Positions 15,683 to 24,597 of a stretch of 36,534 nt of DNA are shown here, piece by piece. The notes beneath the pieces were generated by a model that ran no database searches, was not told the DNA's origin, and worked only from the letters and a program-made list of their open reading frames with translations. This stretch comes from Muribaculaceae bacterium (lineage in GTDB: Bacteria > Bacteroidota > Bacteroidia > Bacteroidales > Muribaculaceae): the NCBI GenBank assembly GCA_029071345.1, contig JAIEAO010000037.1, positions 1 through 36,534 of the forward strand, read 5' to 3'. The stretch's first letter is position 1; the number at the start of each line of letters is the position of its first letter. A program made the translations under genes and the position numbers.

Positions 15683-15841
15683 ATGAAAAAGTACAGATGT
15701 GAAGTATGTGATTGGATCTATGATCCCGAAGTAGGTGACCCTGATGGCGGCATCGCTCCCGGCACCGCGTTTGAAGATATACCCGAAGATTGGGTTTGCC
15801 CGATCTGCGGCGTAGGCAAAGATGAATTCGTAGAAATCTAA
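15683..15841 (+). CDS. Rubredoxin
   Basis: A 52-residue one-iron electron carrier, too short for the ORF track. The reading frame begins [19 protein letters not shown], and its second cysteine pair is in [13 protein letters not shown]. The two CxxC pairs (CEVC and CPIC) are the four Fe ligands, and the Tyr/Trp/Phe core residues of rubredoxins are in place. In anaerobes it donates electrons to superoxide reductase, rubrerythrin or flavodiiron proteins during oxygen stress. It is transcribed away from the Fur-family regulator, from the symmetric promoter at 15450-15496, and is followed at once by a terminator. Confidence 0.97.
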   Translation: MKKYRCEVCDWIYDPEVGDPDGGIAPGTAFEDIPEDWVCPICGVGKDEFVEI

Positions 15842-15858
15842 AATTCAAATAACAATAT

Positions 15859-15896
15859 GACAGCCGAATGGAATTCCCATCCGGCTGTCTTTATTT
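15859..15896. terminator. Intrinsic terminator between convergent rubredoxin and Gate-domain genes
   Basis: GACAGCCG pairs with CGGCTGTC, and inner ATGG with CCAT, around AATTC. CTTTATTTAT follows. It ends the rubredoxin transcript and probably also serves the minus-strand gene ending at 15914. Confidence 0.85.
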
Positions 15897-15913
15897 ATAT
15901 GTGTAGTTCCGGA

Positions 15914-17104
15914 TCAGGTGAGGAGGAGGGTGATGAGGAGGTAGGTGAAGTGGGCGACGATGGCTGCCACGAGTCCGCCGATGGTGTGGGCGAGGATGGC
16001 TTTAGGGGTCAGTTCGCGGTAGCCCATTGAGTCAAGCATGGCGGTGTGGGTGCTGAGGTAGCCGCTCCAGCACATTCCGATGGCGGTGAACACTGCGATT
16101 GCGTTTCCGTCGATCCATCCCTGTGAGGCGAAGTTGGGTACAAGACCGAGTGCCGCACCGACAGCTCCCAATGCTGTGATGGGGAAGGCTACGAGGTGAG
16201 GATCAGAGAATCCGAAGAGCCATTCGAAGATGAAGTTTACTTTTGAAGCAAGCCATGGCAGAAGTTCTATCCCTTCGTAGGCCGCGCCAGAGTAACCATC
16301 GGCAGAGGCTGCTCCGAAGGTAAGTATCATTACAAGTGTGGAGATGATGAGAACGCCGGGGATGATTGCGATGCCGACATCCACCCCCATCTTGCCTCCG
16401 TCGAGCAGAGAGTTGAGTATGCGGATAAACACCGATTTGGATTTCACTTTATTCTCGATTTCTTCGATTTTATCGGCAGTGAGTGCCACAGCTTCCTCAA
16501 TTCTATACGATGGGTAAGCCTTGATGATGAACCGTTGCATGAGACGCGTCGAGACTATGCATCCGCAGAATGCACCGAAGAGTCCGACAACCGGCTCGAT
16601 ATAGTAGCCTTGCCCGACCATAAACACCATCACGAGGAGGCCCATGCCGAATGCAGTGCCGAAATTGGTGAGCGATATAAACTGGTATTTCTTGAAATAG
16701 CTGCTGAAGCGCTGGTCCTGCGAGAGGGAGATGATTGCGGGGTTATCGCTCAGGAATGTCATTGTAGCTCCAAGCGCGGCTACGCCCGGGAGATTGAACA
16801 GAGGTTTCATAAGCGGCCGCAGTATATTCTCAAGCAGCTTTACCACACCGAATTCCACAAATAGGCGTCCGATTGCTCCGGTGACAACACAAATACCCAT
16901 TAGATAAAATACCGTGTTGAGGAGCAGATCATGGGCGGTATGCATTATGGTGTTGAGCATATTGGGTAAACCCATGATTGAGCCAATATACCAAAACAAG
17001 GCGATTACAATAACGAGGCATGGCACTCCCGTAGGGATATACCTGGATATAGAGAATTTTTTCTTTCCCTTTTCGTCGGGAGAGATAGATTTGTCGAGTT
17101 CCAT
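15914..17104 (-). CDS. Nucleoside-recognition (Gate) domain membrane protein, YjiH-like
   Basis: A 396-residue polytopic inner-membrane protein with about ten hydrophobic segments. The conserved block VAALGATMTFLSDNPAIISL and the paired Gate-like segments (LMGICVVTGAIGRL, then a second around ALGAVGAALGLVPNF) place it in the nucleoside-recognition/YjiH group. These proteins resemble half of a concentrative nucleoside transporter, but the real substrate is unknown. It begins with a charged cytoplasmic tail (MELDKSISPDEKGKKK). A minus-strand TATTTTTG -7 box lies about 100 bases upstream. Confidence 0.85.
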   Translation of the reverse strand: MELDKSISPDEKGKKKFSISRYIPTGVPCLVIVIALFWYIGSIMGLPNMLNTIMHTAHDLLLNTVFYLMGICVVTGAIGRLFVEFGVVKLLENILRPLMKPLFNLPGVAALGATMTFLSDNPAIISLSQDQRFSSYFKKYQFISLTNFGTAFGMGLLVMVFMVGQGYYIEPVVGLFGAFCGCIVSTRLMQRFIIKAYPSYRIEEAVALTADKIEEIENKVKSKSVFIRILNSLLDGGKMGVDVGIAIIPGVLIISTLVMILTFGAASADGYSGAAYEGIELLPWLASKVNFIFEWLFGFSDPHLVAFPITALGAVGAALGLVPNFASQGWIDGNAIAVFTAIGMCWSGYLSTHTAMLDSMGYRELTPKAILAHTIGGLVAAIVAHFTYLLITLLLT

Positions 17105-17205
17105 GGTCAGTGTTCGGTATCAGTATAAGGTGTTATCGCAATTTCTATAAAAGGTGGTCATCGTAATAATATTCAGGCTTAGCTGAATTATCATGATATG
17201 ATATG

Positions 17206-17213
17206 CAAAAATA
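17206..17213 (-). promoter_or_regulatory. -7 promoter box of the Gate-domain gene
   Basis: On the minus strand this reads TATTTTTG, a match to TAnnTTTG, about 100 bases before the start at 17104. Confidence 0.45.
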
Positions 17214-17260
17214 GTATTTTTTTAAATCGAAACAAATAGTAGAATTTGAAGAAAATTTGG

Positions 17261-17268
17261 TAATTTTG
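17261..17268 (+). promoter_or_regulatory. -7 promoter box of the EamA/AraC transcript
   Basis: TAATTTTG fits TAnnTTTG. The predicted transcript has a leader of about 85 bases containing a strong stem-loop at 17291-17318. Confidence 0.55.
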
Positions 17269-17290
17269 CATTTAGTGCTGCATTCAAATG

Positions 17291-17318
17291 GCATTTATCA
17301 GCTGTGCCTGATAAATGC
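17291..17318 (+). promoter_or_regulatory. Stem-loop in the EamA leader
   Basis: GCATTTATCA and TGATAAATGC form a perfect 10-bp stem with the 8-base loop GCTGTGCC. No T-run follows, so it is not a standard terminator. It may be an RNA or protein-binding control site; I match it to no known riboswitch. Confidence 0.45.
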
Positions 17319-17358
17319 GGAGTGTGGCGCGATTCCATAATACCATTGATACACAGTC

Positions 17359-18294
17359 ATGAAGCAAAATCAGACCTTCGGATCTAAATATCTAACGCTA
17401 CTCGCGCATTTAGGTACGTTACTTACCGTATCTTTCTGGGCCACATCATTTTTAGGGTCTAAAGTGCTTATGGAAAGTGGAGGATTTACCCCTGTAGAGG
17501 TGTATGTCTATCGCTTTGTTTTAGCCTACATCCTGCTCCTTATCATCACCATTCGCCAGATTCGAAGTAATTCGTGGCGCGATGAGCTGACGTTTTTTTT
17601 AAGCGGTATCTGCAGCGGTTCACTGTATTTTATTACTGAAAATTATGCTTTGCGGCTTACCACGGCAGGCAATGTGTCGCTGTTGGCATCTATTTCACCA
17701 CTTTTCACCACATTTCTGATGGCATTGGTGTTCAAACAGAAGATCAAATCGGGGGTGCTTATCGGATCTGTAGTTGCCATAATAGGCGTGGGGTGCATTA
17801 TATTCAGCAACGGTTTAGGTCTGGAACTCCGCCCGCAGGGCGACTTGCTCGCCTTGTCAGCTGCTTTATGCTGGGCCATATATACGATTGCTGTAAGGAG
17901 AGTCATACCGCTCTACACCTCACTGTTCATCACCCGTAAACTCTTTTTCTACGGTGTGATCACTGCTCTTCCGCTTCTTTTTATTCAGCATGAACCCTAT
18001 CATCTGGGTCTGCTCTTTGATATCCATAAGCCTGAATATCTGTTGAATTTATTATTTCTGGTGATATGCTGCTCGGTGGTGGCATATCTTATCTGGAATG
18101 AATCGATGAAGATTTTAGGCTCGGTGGTGGCTAACAATTATCTCTATCTTCAGCCTCCGATCACGATGGTGGCCGGCTATTTCCTACTTGGTGAAAAAAT
18201 ATATCTGTTAGGATATGTCGGATGCGCACTGGTGATATTAGGTCTGATAATTTCAGATAAGTGGAAAGGTTCGATATGGTTCAGAAAGAGATAA
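17359..18294 (+). CDS. EamA/DMT-superfamily exporter
   Basis: A 311-residue inner-membrane transporter with ten predicted helices arranged as two EamA repeats. The first repeat starts at VSFWATSFLGSKVLMES and holds the YRFVLAYILL helix. The second starts after a short loop at LLALSAALCWAIYTIAVRR and ends in QPPITMVAGYFLLGEKI, the typical end of the EamA second half. Members export amino acids, metabolites or drugs; the substrate cannot be read from sequence. An AraC-type regulator starts 17 bases downstream in the same direction, suggesting that the regulator controls this transporter. Confidence 0.92.
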   Translation: MKQNQTFGSKYLTLLAHLGTLLTVSFWATSFLGSKVLMESGGFTPVEVYVYRFVLAYILLLIITIRQIRSNSWRDELTFFLSGICSGSLYFITENYALRLTTAGNVSLLASISPLFTTFLMALVFKQKIKSGVLIGSVVAIIGVGCIIFSNGLGLELRPQGDLLALSAALCWAIYTIAVRRVIPLYTSLFITRKLFFYGVITALPLLFIQHEPYHLGLLFDIHKPEYLLNLLFLVICCSVVAYLIWNESMKILGSVVANNYLYLQPPITMVAGYFLLGEKIYLLGYVGCALVILGLIISDKWKGSIWFRKR

Positions 18295-18311
18295 ATTGAC
18301 GCGAGCGATCT

Positions 18312-19178
18312 ATGGATTATTCATATAAATATAATCTGAACCTGCCTCAGGAGCTGTCTGCTTTTATCGGGCAGGAGTTTTGGATTCTTGAAGATATCGG
18401 TCCGGATATGCTGACATCGCTGATGGACCCAGTGAAATTTTCGGCCAACTCATGGATTTTTGTGTATCAAGGTAATTGTGAGGCTGACCTGAACCTGATA
18501 AACTATAAGATATCGGGCCCGACGCTGGTAATGGTAGAGAGTTCGCAGATTCTTTATCCTCGATTTGTGAGCCGTGATTTTAAGGCATCGATAATGGTTA
18601 TGTCAAAAACCTTTCGAGATAATCTCGCTCTGTTTCTTGCTAATTTGCCAATATCTCCGATAATGTCTCGTCATGCCGTAACAGCAATTGATTCCGAGGC
18701 GCTTTCGGAGGTGTCAAAGTTATTCGGCGACTGTGGGTCGATCCTGGCTGATAAGGAGAATCCATATCAGGCTCAGGCTCTATTGTTCAGGCTTGTCACA
18801 TTCATATATAGCACAGCTTATCGTTGGTTTTTGCCCTATATGGAAGAAATAGTCTCTAATCAGGGGCGAATGTCTGATCAGTTCATGATGCTTGCGCAGC
18901 GGCATTTTCGTCAGCACCGCTTTCTTGACTTCTATGCTCGGAAACTCGAAGTGAGTCCCAAGCATCTTTCGCGCACTGTCAAGGCTCAGACGGGCTACAC
19001 GGCCGTGGAGTGGATAGAAAAATTTGTCATTCTGGAGGCCAAAGTGCTTTTGAAGTCTTCCAATCTAAACATTCAGCAGATATCCGACGAATTGAATTTC
19101 GCTTCACAATCGTTTTTTGGAAAATACTTCAAAAAACTCACCGGAATGTCGCCTAAAGAATTCCGGAATAGTCAGTAA
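18312..19178 (+). CDS. AraC family transcriptional regulator
   Basis: A 288-residue regulator. The C-terminal 100 residues hold the two AraC helix-turn-helix motifs: FYARKLEVSPKHLSRTVKAQ and LNIQQISDELNFASQSFFGK, ending in the signature FKKLTGMSPKEFR. The N-terminal 180 residues look like a cupin-type sensing domain (strands around WIFVYQGNCEADL and GPTLVMVESSQI), but no ligand can be named. It is placed 17 bases after the EamA exporter gene, so probably cotranscribed and possibly its regulator. The start is at the first ATG of the frame. Confidence 0.92.
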   Translation: MDYSYKYNLNLPQELSAFIGQEFWILEDIGPDMLTSLMDPVKFSANSWIFVYQGNCEADLNLINYKISGPTLVMVESSQILYPRFVSRDFKASIMVMSKTFRDNLALFLANLPISPIMSRHAVTAIDSEALSEVSKLFGDCGSILADKENPYQAQALLFRLVTFIYSTAYRWFLPYMEEIVSNQGRMSDQFMMLAQRHFRQHRFLDFYARKLEVSPKHLSRTVKAQTGYTAVEWIEKFVILEAKVLLKSSNLNIQQISDELNFASQSFFGKYFKKLTGMSPKEFRNSQ

Positions 19179-19192
19179 TTATCAAAATTCGA

Positions 19193-19246
19193 TCTTTGCT
19201 CACTCGCGAATATAGCAAAAATTGTAAAAAATTTTTGCTATATTTG
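19193..19246 (+). promoter_or_regulatory. nrdJ promoter with shared 15-mer and inverted repeat
   Basis: TCTTTGCTCACTCGC (19193-19207) is followed by TATAGCAAAAATT (19211-19223), a 6-base spacer and the exact reverse complement at 19230-19242. The -7 box TATATTTG (19239-19246) overlaps the right arm. The arrangement mirrors the Fur-family promoter: the same 15-mer, then an inverted repeat, then TATATTTGCA. The gap between 15-mer and -7 box is 31 bases here and 36 there. Confidence 0.65.
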
Positions 19247-19268
19247 CAGATGGAAAATTTCTTTTTTC

Positions 19269-19340
19269 GGAAAACTTTATGTTTTCTGAATATTAAAAAG
19301 TTTTCCAAAATGTGAAATTGTAAAAGCTGCAGAGCGCAGC
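19269..19340 (+). promoter_or_regulatory. Stem-loops in the nrdJ 5' leader
   Basis: GGAAAACTTT (19269) pairs with AAAGTTTTCC (ending 19306) across an 18-base loop, and GCTGC-AGAGC-GCAGC forms a small hairpin at 19326-19340. I find no B12-box consensus, so this is not a recognisable cobalamin riboswitch although the enzyme needs B12. Confidence 0.4.
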
Positions 19341-19362
19341 ATAAAGATATTTAAAACATAAT

Positions 19363-21897
19363 ATGTCTTCTAAAACTTTTACTTACGATGAGGCATACGA
19401 TGCGTCGCTCAAATATTTCAAAGGCGATGAATTAGCAGCCCGCGTGTGGGCGAGCAAGTATGCATTGAAAGATTCAGATGGTAACCTTTACGAGCAAACT
19501 CCCGATGATATGCATCATCGCATCGCATCGGAGATTGCGAGGATAGAGAATAAATATCCCAATCCGATGAGCGAAGAGGAGGTATTCGATCTTCTGAAAG
19601 ATTTCCGCTACATCGTGCCGCAGGGTAGTCCGATGGCCGGCATCGGCAATAATTTTCAGGTCGGATCGCTTTCCAACTGCTTTGTCATCGGCCTTGATGG
19701 TCATCCCGACAGCTATGGCGGTATCATCCGTGTGGATGAAGAGCAGGTGCAGCTTATGAAACGTCGTGGGGGTGTCGGTCATGATCTTTCGCATATTCGC
19801 CCGAAAGGGAGCCCGGTCAAGAACTCGGCTCTTACATCGACAGGTCTTGTGCCCTTTATGGAGCGTTATAGCAACAGCACGCGTGAGGTGGCACAGGATG
19901 GTCGCCGCGGCGCGTTGATGATGACTGTCAGTATCAAGCATCCCGATGCCGAGAGTTTCATTGATGCCAAAATGACAGAGGGAAAGGTTACCGGAGCCAA
20001 CGTGTCGGTAAAGATTGATGACGATTTCATGAAATCAGTGGTGACCGGCGAACCTTATAAACAACAATTCCCTATTAAGTCTGACGATCCGCAGGTAATA
20101 AAAGAGATTGATGCAAGCAATCTTTGGAATAAGATAGTGCACAACGCGTGGAAGAGTGCGGAACCGGGCGTTCTTTTCTGGGATACGATTCAGAAAGAAT
20201 CTGTGCCGGATTGCTATTCCGACTTAGGTTTCGAGACCGTATCCACGAATCCCTGCGGTGAGATTCCATTGTGTCCTTACGACAGCTGCCGTCTGGTTGC
20301 CATCAACCTTTACAGCTACGTAAAGAATCCGTTTACCGAAAATGCGGAATTTGACTTTGATCTATTCCGCAAACATGTGGGCAAAGCGCAGCGCATAATG
20401 GATGACATTATCGATCTCGAAATGGAAAAGATCGATACAATCATCGCTAAAATAGAAAACGATCCGGAAACAGACGAGGTGAAGAGCACCGAGCTGAATC
20501 TCTGGAAGAAAATCAGAAGCAAGACTCTCAAAGGTCGCCGAACTGGCTGCGGTACGACAGGTGAAGGTGATATGCTTGCCGCTCTCGGTTACCGCTATGG
20601 CACAAAAGAGGCGACCGAATTCTCAACAGAGGTGCACAAGCAGCTTGCGTTGGCTTATTATTCCGCTTCCGTGGATATGGCCGGAGAACGCGGCGCTTTT
20701 GAAGTGTTCGATGCCGAACGTGAGAAAAACAATCCTTTCATCTCCCGAATCAAAGATGCTGATCCGGAACTTTACGACAGAATGGTGAAGAATGGTCGTA
20801 GGAACATTGCTTGTCTTACGATCGCACCCACAGGCACCACTTCGATCATGACCCAGACATCATCCGGCATCGAGCCTGTGTTCCTGCCTGTCTACAAACG
20901 TAAGCGCAAAGTCAATCCTTCTGATGAGAATGTGCGCATCGACTTCGTAGATGAGGTGGGAGACGCTTTTGAAGAGTATATCGTTTACCATCATAAATTC
21001 CTTGACTGGATGAAGGTCAACGGTATCGAGAAGAAAGACAATATGACCTCGGAAGAGATTGCCGAACTCGTGAAAAAATCACCATATTATAAAGCCACCA
21101 GCAACGATGTAGACTGGATGGAGAAGGTGAGAATGCAGGGTGCGGTTCAGAAATGGGTGGACCATTCGATCAGCGTCACCATCAATCTCCCCTCAGATGT
21201 GTCGGAGGAATTGGTAGGAAATCTCTATGTGGAAGCATGGAAGGCCGGTTGCAAAGGATGCACAGTTTACCGTGATGGCTCACGCAATAATGTTCTCGCC
21301 GCTGTAACTCCGGAAAAGGAGAAGGCTAAACTTATCGCTCATGCGGAGCATATAGTGAAACGACCGCTTGAACTTGATGCGGACGTTGTGCGTTTTCAAA
21401 ATAACAAAGAGAAATGGATTGCGTTTGTGGGCCTCGTAGACGGTAAACCCTACGAAATCTTTACCGGTCTGGCTGATGATGAGGATGGAATTTTCTGTCC
21501 GAAGAGTGTGAACAGCGGAAAGATTATCAAGGCAATGGATTCTGACGGCAAAAAGCGTTATGATTTCCAGTTTATCAACAAGCGCGGATATAAAACCACG
21601 ATCGAGGGCTTGAGCGAAAAGTTCAATCCCGAATTCTGGAACTACGCGAAGCTGATTTCCGGAGTGTTGCGTTACGGCATGCCTATTGATCAGGTGTTGA
21701 AACTTGTAGGCGGTCTCGAACTTGACTCCACCAACATCAACACATGGAAAAACGGTGTGGAACGCGCTCTTAAGAAATATCTGCCCAACGGCACTGCCGC
21801 CACCGGTCAGAAATGTCCTAAGTGCGGTGCCGAGACCCTTATTTATCAGGAGGGTTGCCTGATCTGCACCACATGCGGAAACTCAAAATGCGGATAA
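19363..21897 (+). CDS. nrdJ: Adenosylcobalamin-dependent (class II) ribonucleotide reductase
   Basis: Reduces ribonucleotides to deoxyribonucleotides using a radical generated from adenosylcobalamin, with no need for oxygen. At 844 residues it is a monomeric NrdJ. GSLSNCFVIG (Cys near 106) and Cys near 309 in YDSCRLVAINL are the likely redox pair. NPCGEIPLC places the thiyl-radical Cys near 298. RTGCGTTGEGD and IAPTGTTSIMTQTSSGIEP are conserved barrel motifs. The C terminus carries CPKCG...CTTCGNSKCG, a zinc-ribbon-like tail. It has its own promoter with the regulatory element shared with the Fur-family gene, and malQ follows 21 bases later. Confidence 0.96.
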   Translation: MSSKTFTYDEAYDASLKYFKGDELAARVWASKYALKDSDGNLYEQTPDDMHHRIASEIARIENKYPNPMSEEEVFDLLKDFRYIVPQGSPMAGIGNNFQVGSLSNCFVIGLDGHPDSYGGIIRVDEEQVQLMKRRGGVGHDLSHIRPKGSPVKNSALTSTGLVPFMERYSNSTREVAQDGRRGALMMTVSIKHPDAESFIDAKMTEGKVTGANVSVKIDDDFMKSVVTGEPYKQQFPIKSDDPQVIKEIDASNLWNKIVHNAWKSAEPGVLFWDTIQKESVPDCYSDLGFETVSTNPCGEIPLCPYDSCRLVAINLYSYVKNPFTENAEFDFDLFRKHVGKAQRIMDDIIDLEMEKIDTIIAKIENDPETDEVKSTELNLWKKIRSKTLKGRRTGCGTTGEGDMLAALGYRYGTKEATEFSTEVHKQLALAYYSASVDMAGERGAFEVFDAEREKNNPFISRIKDADPELYDRMVKNGRRNIACLTIAPTGTTSIMTQTSSGIEPVFLPVYKRKRKVNPSDENVRIDFVDEVGDAFEEYIVYHHKFLDWMKVNGIEKKDNMTSEEIAELVKKSPYYKATSNDVDWMEKVRMQGAVQKWVDHSISVTINLPSDVSEELVGNLYVEAWKAGCKGCTVYRDGSRNNVLAAVTPEKEKAKLIAHAEHIVKRPLELDADVVRFQNNKEKWIAFVGLVDGKPYEIFTGLADDEDGIFCPKSVNSGKIIKAMDSDGKKRYDFQFINKRGYKTTIEGLSEKFNPEFWNYAKLISGVLRYGMPIDQVLKLVGGLELDSTNINTWKNGVERALKKYLPNGTAATGQKCPKCGAETLIYQEGCLICTTCGNSKCG

Positions 21898-21918
21898 ATC
21901 ATATTAATAGATAAAGAT

Positions 21919-24597
21919 ATGAAGATAACCTTAAATATCAACTACCATACCCACTGGGGAGAGTCTCTTTTTGTCTGCGGCAATATCCCCGAGCTTGGTA
22001 ACGGAGATGCCCGGAAGGCAGCGGAGATGAACCTGTCGAATCCCGGGTCGTGGAGTCTTGAAATGAATCTCAAGCGAGATCCGGGTAAATTTGATTATTG
22101 GTTTATTGTCAAGGCCACCGACAAGGAATGGCGATTTGAATGGGGAGAGCCGCATCACTTCGTGGGCGGAAAAGGTATAGATACTTACCGCATATTCTCC
22201 TCATGGCAGGATATGCCCACTGACAAGCCTTTCTATTCCTCGGCATTTATCGATGGTATGCTTCGCCGTCCTTTCCGCGATCAGCCTCTTGCTATGGTTC
22301 CCGGCAGCGTCAACGTGCGCATATCCGCTCCAATGATCGAGCCTGATGAGGTACTCGCTATTTCGGGAGAGGGTGATGCGCTCGGCAACTGGGATCCGGG
22401 GCGTGCGAAGATCATGAACGACGCCAACTATCCTGTTTGGGAAATCAATCTGCCGCTGAGCAAGCTGAAAGTGCCGTTCCAATATAAGTTCCTTGTGCTT
22501 GATAAGGCCACTCGCGCGGTCAAAGGTTGGGAATATATCAACAACCGCGTTTATGGCATTTTTGAGAGCGATATGAAGGAGCAGGTGGTGATCGAGGGTC
22601 TTCGTTTCGCAAATCCGAAAGAGAATTGGAAAGGTGCCGGCACTGCAATTCCGGTCTTCTCGATCCGTTCGGAAGCAGATTTCGGAGTCGGTGATTTTGT
22701 TGATATCAAGAAGATGGTAGACTGGTGCGCTATGACAGGACAGAAGATACTCCAGATTCTTCCGATCAACGATACAACCATGACCGAAACATGGGTTGAC
22801 TCATATCCATATAAAGCAAACTCCACTTTTGCGCTTCATCCGATGTATCTCAATCTTTGGGAGGTGGGTACGCTGACTGACGCAAAACGGCGCGAATATT
22901 TTTATGAACTTGCCCGCGAACTTAACGATCTCAAGCAGATTGACTATGAGCGTGTGAATAACGGTAAGAAAGAGTATCTCACCGAGATATATGCCGAACA
23001 GGGAGCCAACACTCGCAGGCGCAAGGATTACAAGGAATTTGTGGCCCATAACGAGTATTGGCTTAAGCCATATGCAGCTTGGTGTGTGCTTAGGCAACTA
23101 TATAACACTCCCGACAATACTCTCTGGGGAGAGTATGCCGTATATGATGCCGATAAAGTCGAGAAGTTGCATACAGATCGTAAAGATGAATTTGATTATC
23201 ATTATTATGTGCAATATCATCTCGACCGTCAGCTTCGTGATGCACGCGATTATGCTCATAGCAAAGGTGTTGTGCTCAAAGGCGACATACCAATCGGCAT
23301 CAGCCGTTTCAGTGCCGACGCATGGGTAACCCCGGAACTGTTCAACATGAACACACAGGCGGGTGCTCCGCCGGATGATTTTTCTGTCTTGGGCCAGAAC
23401 TGGGGATTCCCGACCTATAACTGGGATGAGATGGCTAAAGATGGATTCCAATGGTGGAAAAACCGTTTCCGCAAGATGGCGGAATACTTCGATGCTTACC
23501 GAATAGACCATATCCTCGGATTCTTCCGTATATGGGAGATTCCAATGGATGCTCTTCACGGTCTGTTAGGATATTTCAACCCGGCGTTACCGTTCAGCCC
23601 CGAGGAGTTGCGCAATAACTATGACTTCTGGATAGACGCCGATGTAATGACTCATCCGTTGATACTCGAATGGATGCTCACCGATTTCTTCGGCGATATG
23701 GTAGAGGAGGTGAAAGAGAAATTTCTTGACAGAATCGGCGGAGACCGTTATTGTCTTAAAGAATTTGTCAATACTCAGGCTAAAGTGGCTGATTATTTCG
23801 CCGCTCAGGAGAAGAATGAGAAAAATGAACGTCTCTGCAATGCGCTTCTTGGCATAATCGATGACGTGCTCTTTATCGAAGATCCGTATCACAAAGGGCA
23901 TTATCATCCGCGCATCTCGGCGCAGTATACTTATCAATATCGTGTATTGTCGGATTATGCAAAGTGGAATTTCAACCGGCTCTATACTGATTTCTTCTAT
24001 CATCGTCATAATGACTTCTGGTATGGAAAGGCAATGTGGAAACTTCCGCCGTTGCTTGATGCGACCTCGATGCTCACCTGTGCGGAAGACCTCGGTATGA
24101 TTCCGGCTTGCGTGCCTGATGTGATGAACCGCCTTGAGATTCTTGCCCTCGAAATTCAGAGAATGCCCAAAGATCCCGGCGTTGATTTCGGCGATACATG
24201 GCATTATCCGTATTATTCCGTGTGCACGACTTCTACGCATGATATGTCTGGTATCAGAGGATGGTGGGAGAGCGATCCGGAAACTACGGCCAAGTTCTAT
24301 CACAATGTGCTCCATGAAAGCGGCGACGCTCCTTTCTATGCAGAGCCGTGGATTTGTGATAAGATTGTGGATCTGCATTTGAAGTCGCCTTCGATGCTCT
24401 GCATCCTTCCTCTGCAGGATTGGCTTTCTACTGACGGTCAGCTTCGCCGCGAGAATCCGCATGACGAGCAGATCAATGTGCCGGCAAATCCCCGACACTA
24501 TTGGCGTTACCGTATGCATCTCACAGTAGAAAATCTGTTAAGACAGGATAATTTCAATTCGGCGATGAAACTCCGGATTGCTGAGTCTAAAAGATAA
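21919..24597 (+). CDS. malQ: 4-alpha-glucanotransferase with two CBM20 modules
   Basis: GH77 amylomaltase that transfers alpha-1,4-glucan segments between maltooligosaccharides. The 892 residues begin with two starch-binding CBM20 modules (about 1-100 and 125-230; LFVCGNIPELGNGD and EVLAISGEGDALGNWDP). The catalytic barrel starts near 250 (GTAIPVFSIRSEADFGVGDF). YRIDHILGFFRIWEI gives the nucleophile Asp near 530, AEDLGMIP the acid/base Glu near 723, and TTSTHDMSG the stabilising Asp. This domain layout is common in Bacteroidota. The next gene begins within its stop codon (TAATG), so both are translated from one mRNA. Confidence 0.96.
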   Translation: MKITLNINYHTHWGESLFVCGNIPELGNGDARKAAEMNLSNPGSWSLEMNLKRDPGKFDYWFIVKATDKEWRFEWGEPHHFVGGKGIDTYRIFSSWQDMPTDKPFYSSAFIDGMLRRPFRDQPLAMVPGSVNVRISAPMIEPDEVLAISGEGDALGNWDPGRAKIMNDANYPVWEINLPLSKLKVPFQYKFLVLDKATRAVKGWEYINNRVYGIFESDMKEQVVIEGLRFANPKENWKGAGTAIPVFSIRSEADFGVGDFVDIKKMVDWCAMTGQKILQILPINDTTMTETWVDSYPYKANSTFALHPMYLNLWEVGTLTDAKRREYFYELARELNDLKQIDYERVNNGKKEYLTEIYAEQGANTRRRKDYKEFVAHNEYWLKPYAAWCVLRQLYNTPDNTLWGEYAVYDADKVEKLHTDRKDEFDYHYYVQYHLDRQLRDARDYAHSKGVVLKGDIPIGISRFSADAWVTPELFNMNTQAGAPPDDFSVLGQNWGFPTYNWDEMAKDGFQWWKNRFRKMAEYFDAYRIDHILGFFRIWEIPMDALHGLLGYFNPALPFSPEELRNNYDFWIDADVMTHPLILEWMLTDFFGDMVEEVKEKFLDRIGGDRYCLKEFVNTQAKVADYFAAQEKNEKNERLCNALLGIIDDVLFIEDPYHKGHYHPRISAQYTYQYRVLSDYAKWNFNRLYTDFFYHRHNDFWYGKAMWKLPPLLDATSMLTCAEDLGMIPACVPDVMNRLEILALEIQRMPKDPGVDFGDTWHYPYYSVCTTSTHDMSGIRGWWESDPETTAKFYHNVLHESGDAPFYAEPWICDKIVDLHLKSPSMLCILPLQDWLSTDGQLRRENPHDEQINVPANPRHYWRYRMHLTVENLLRQDNFNSAMKLRIAESKR

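Noticed and set aside
23587-24519. 310-residue minus-strand ORF
   Set aside because: Antisense shadow of malQ, whose GH77 catalytic motifs are intact across the same bases.
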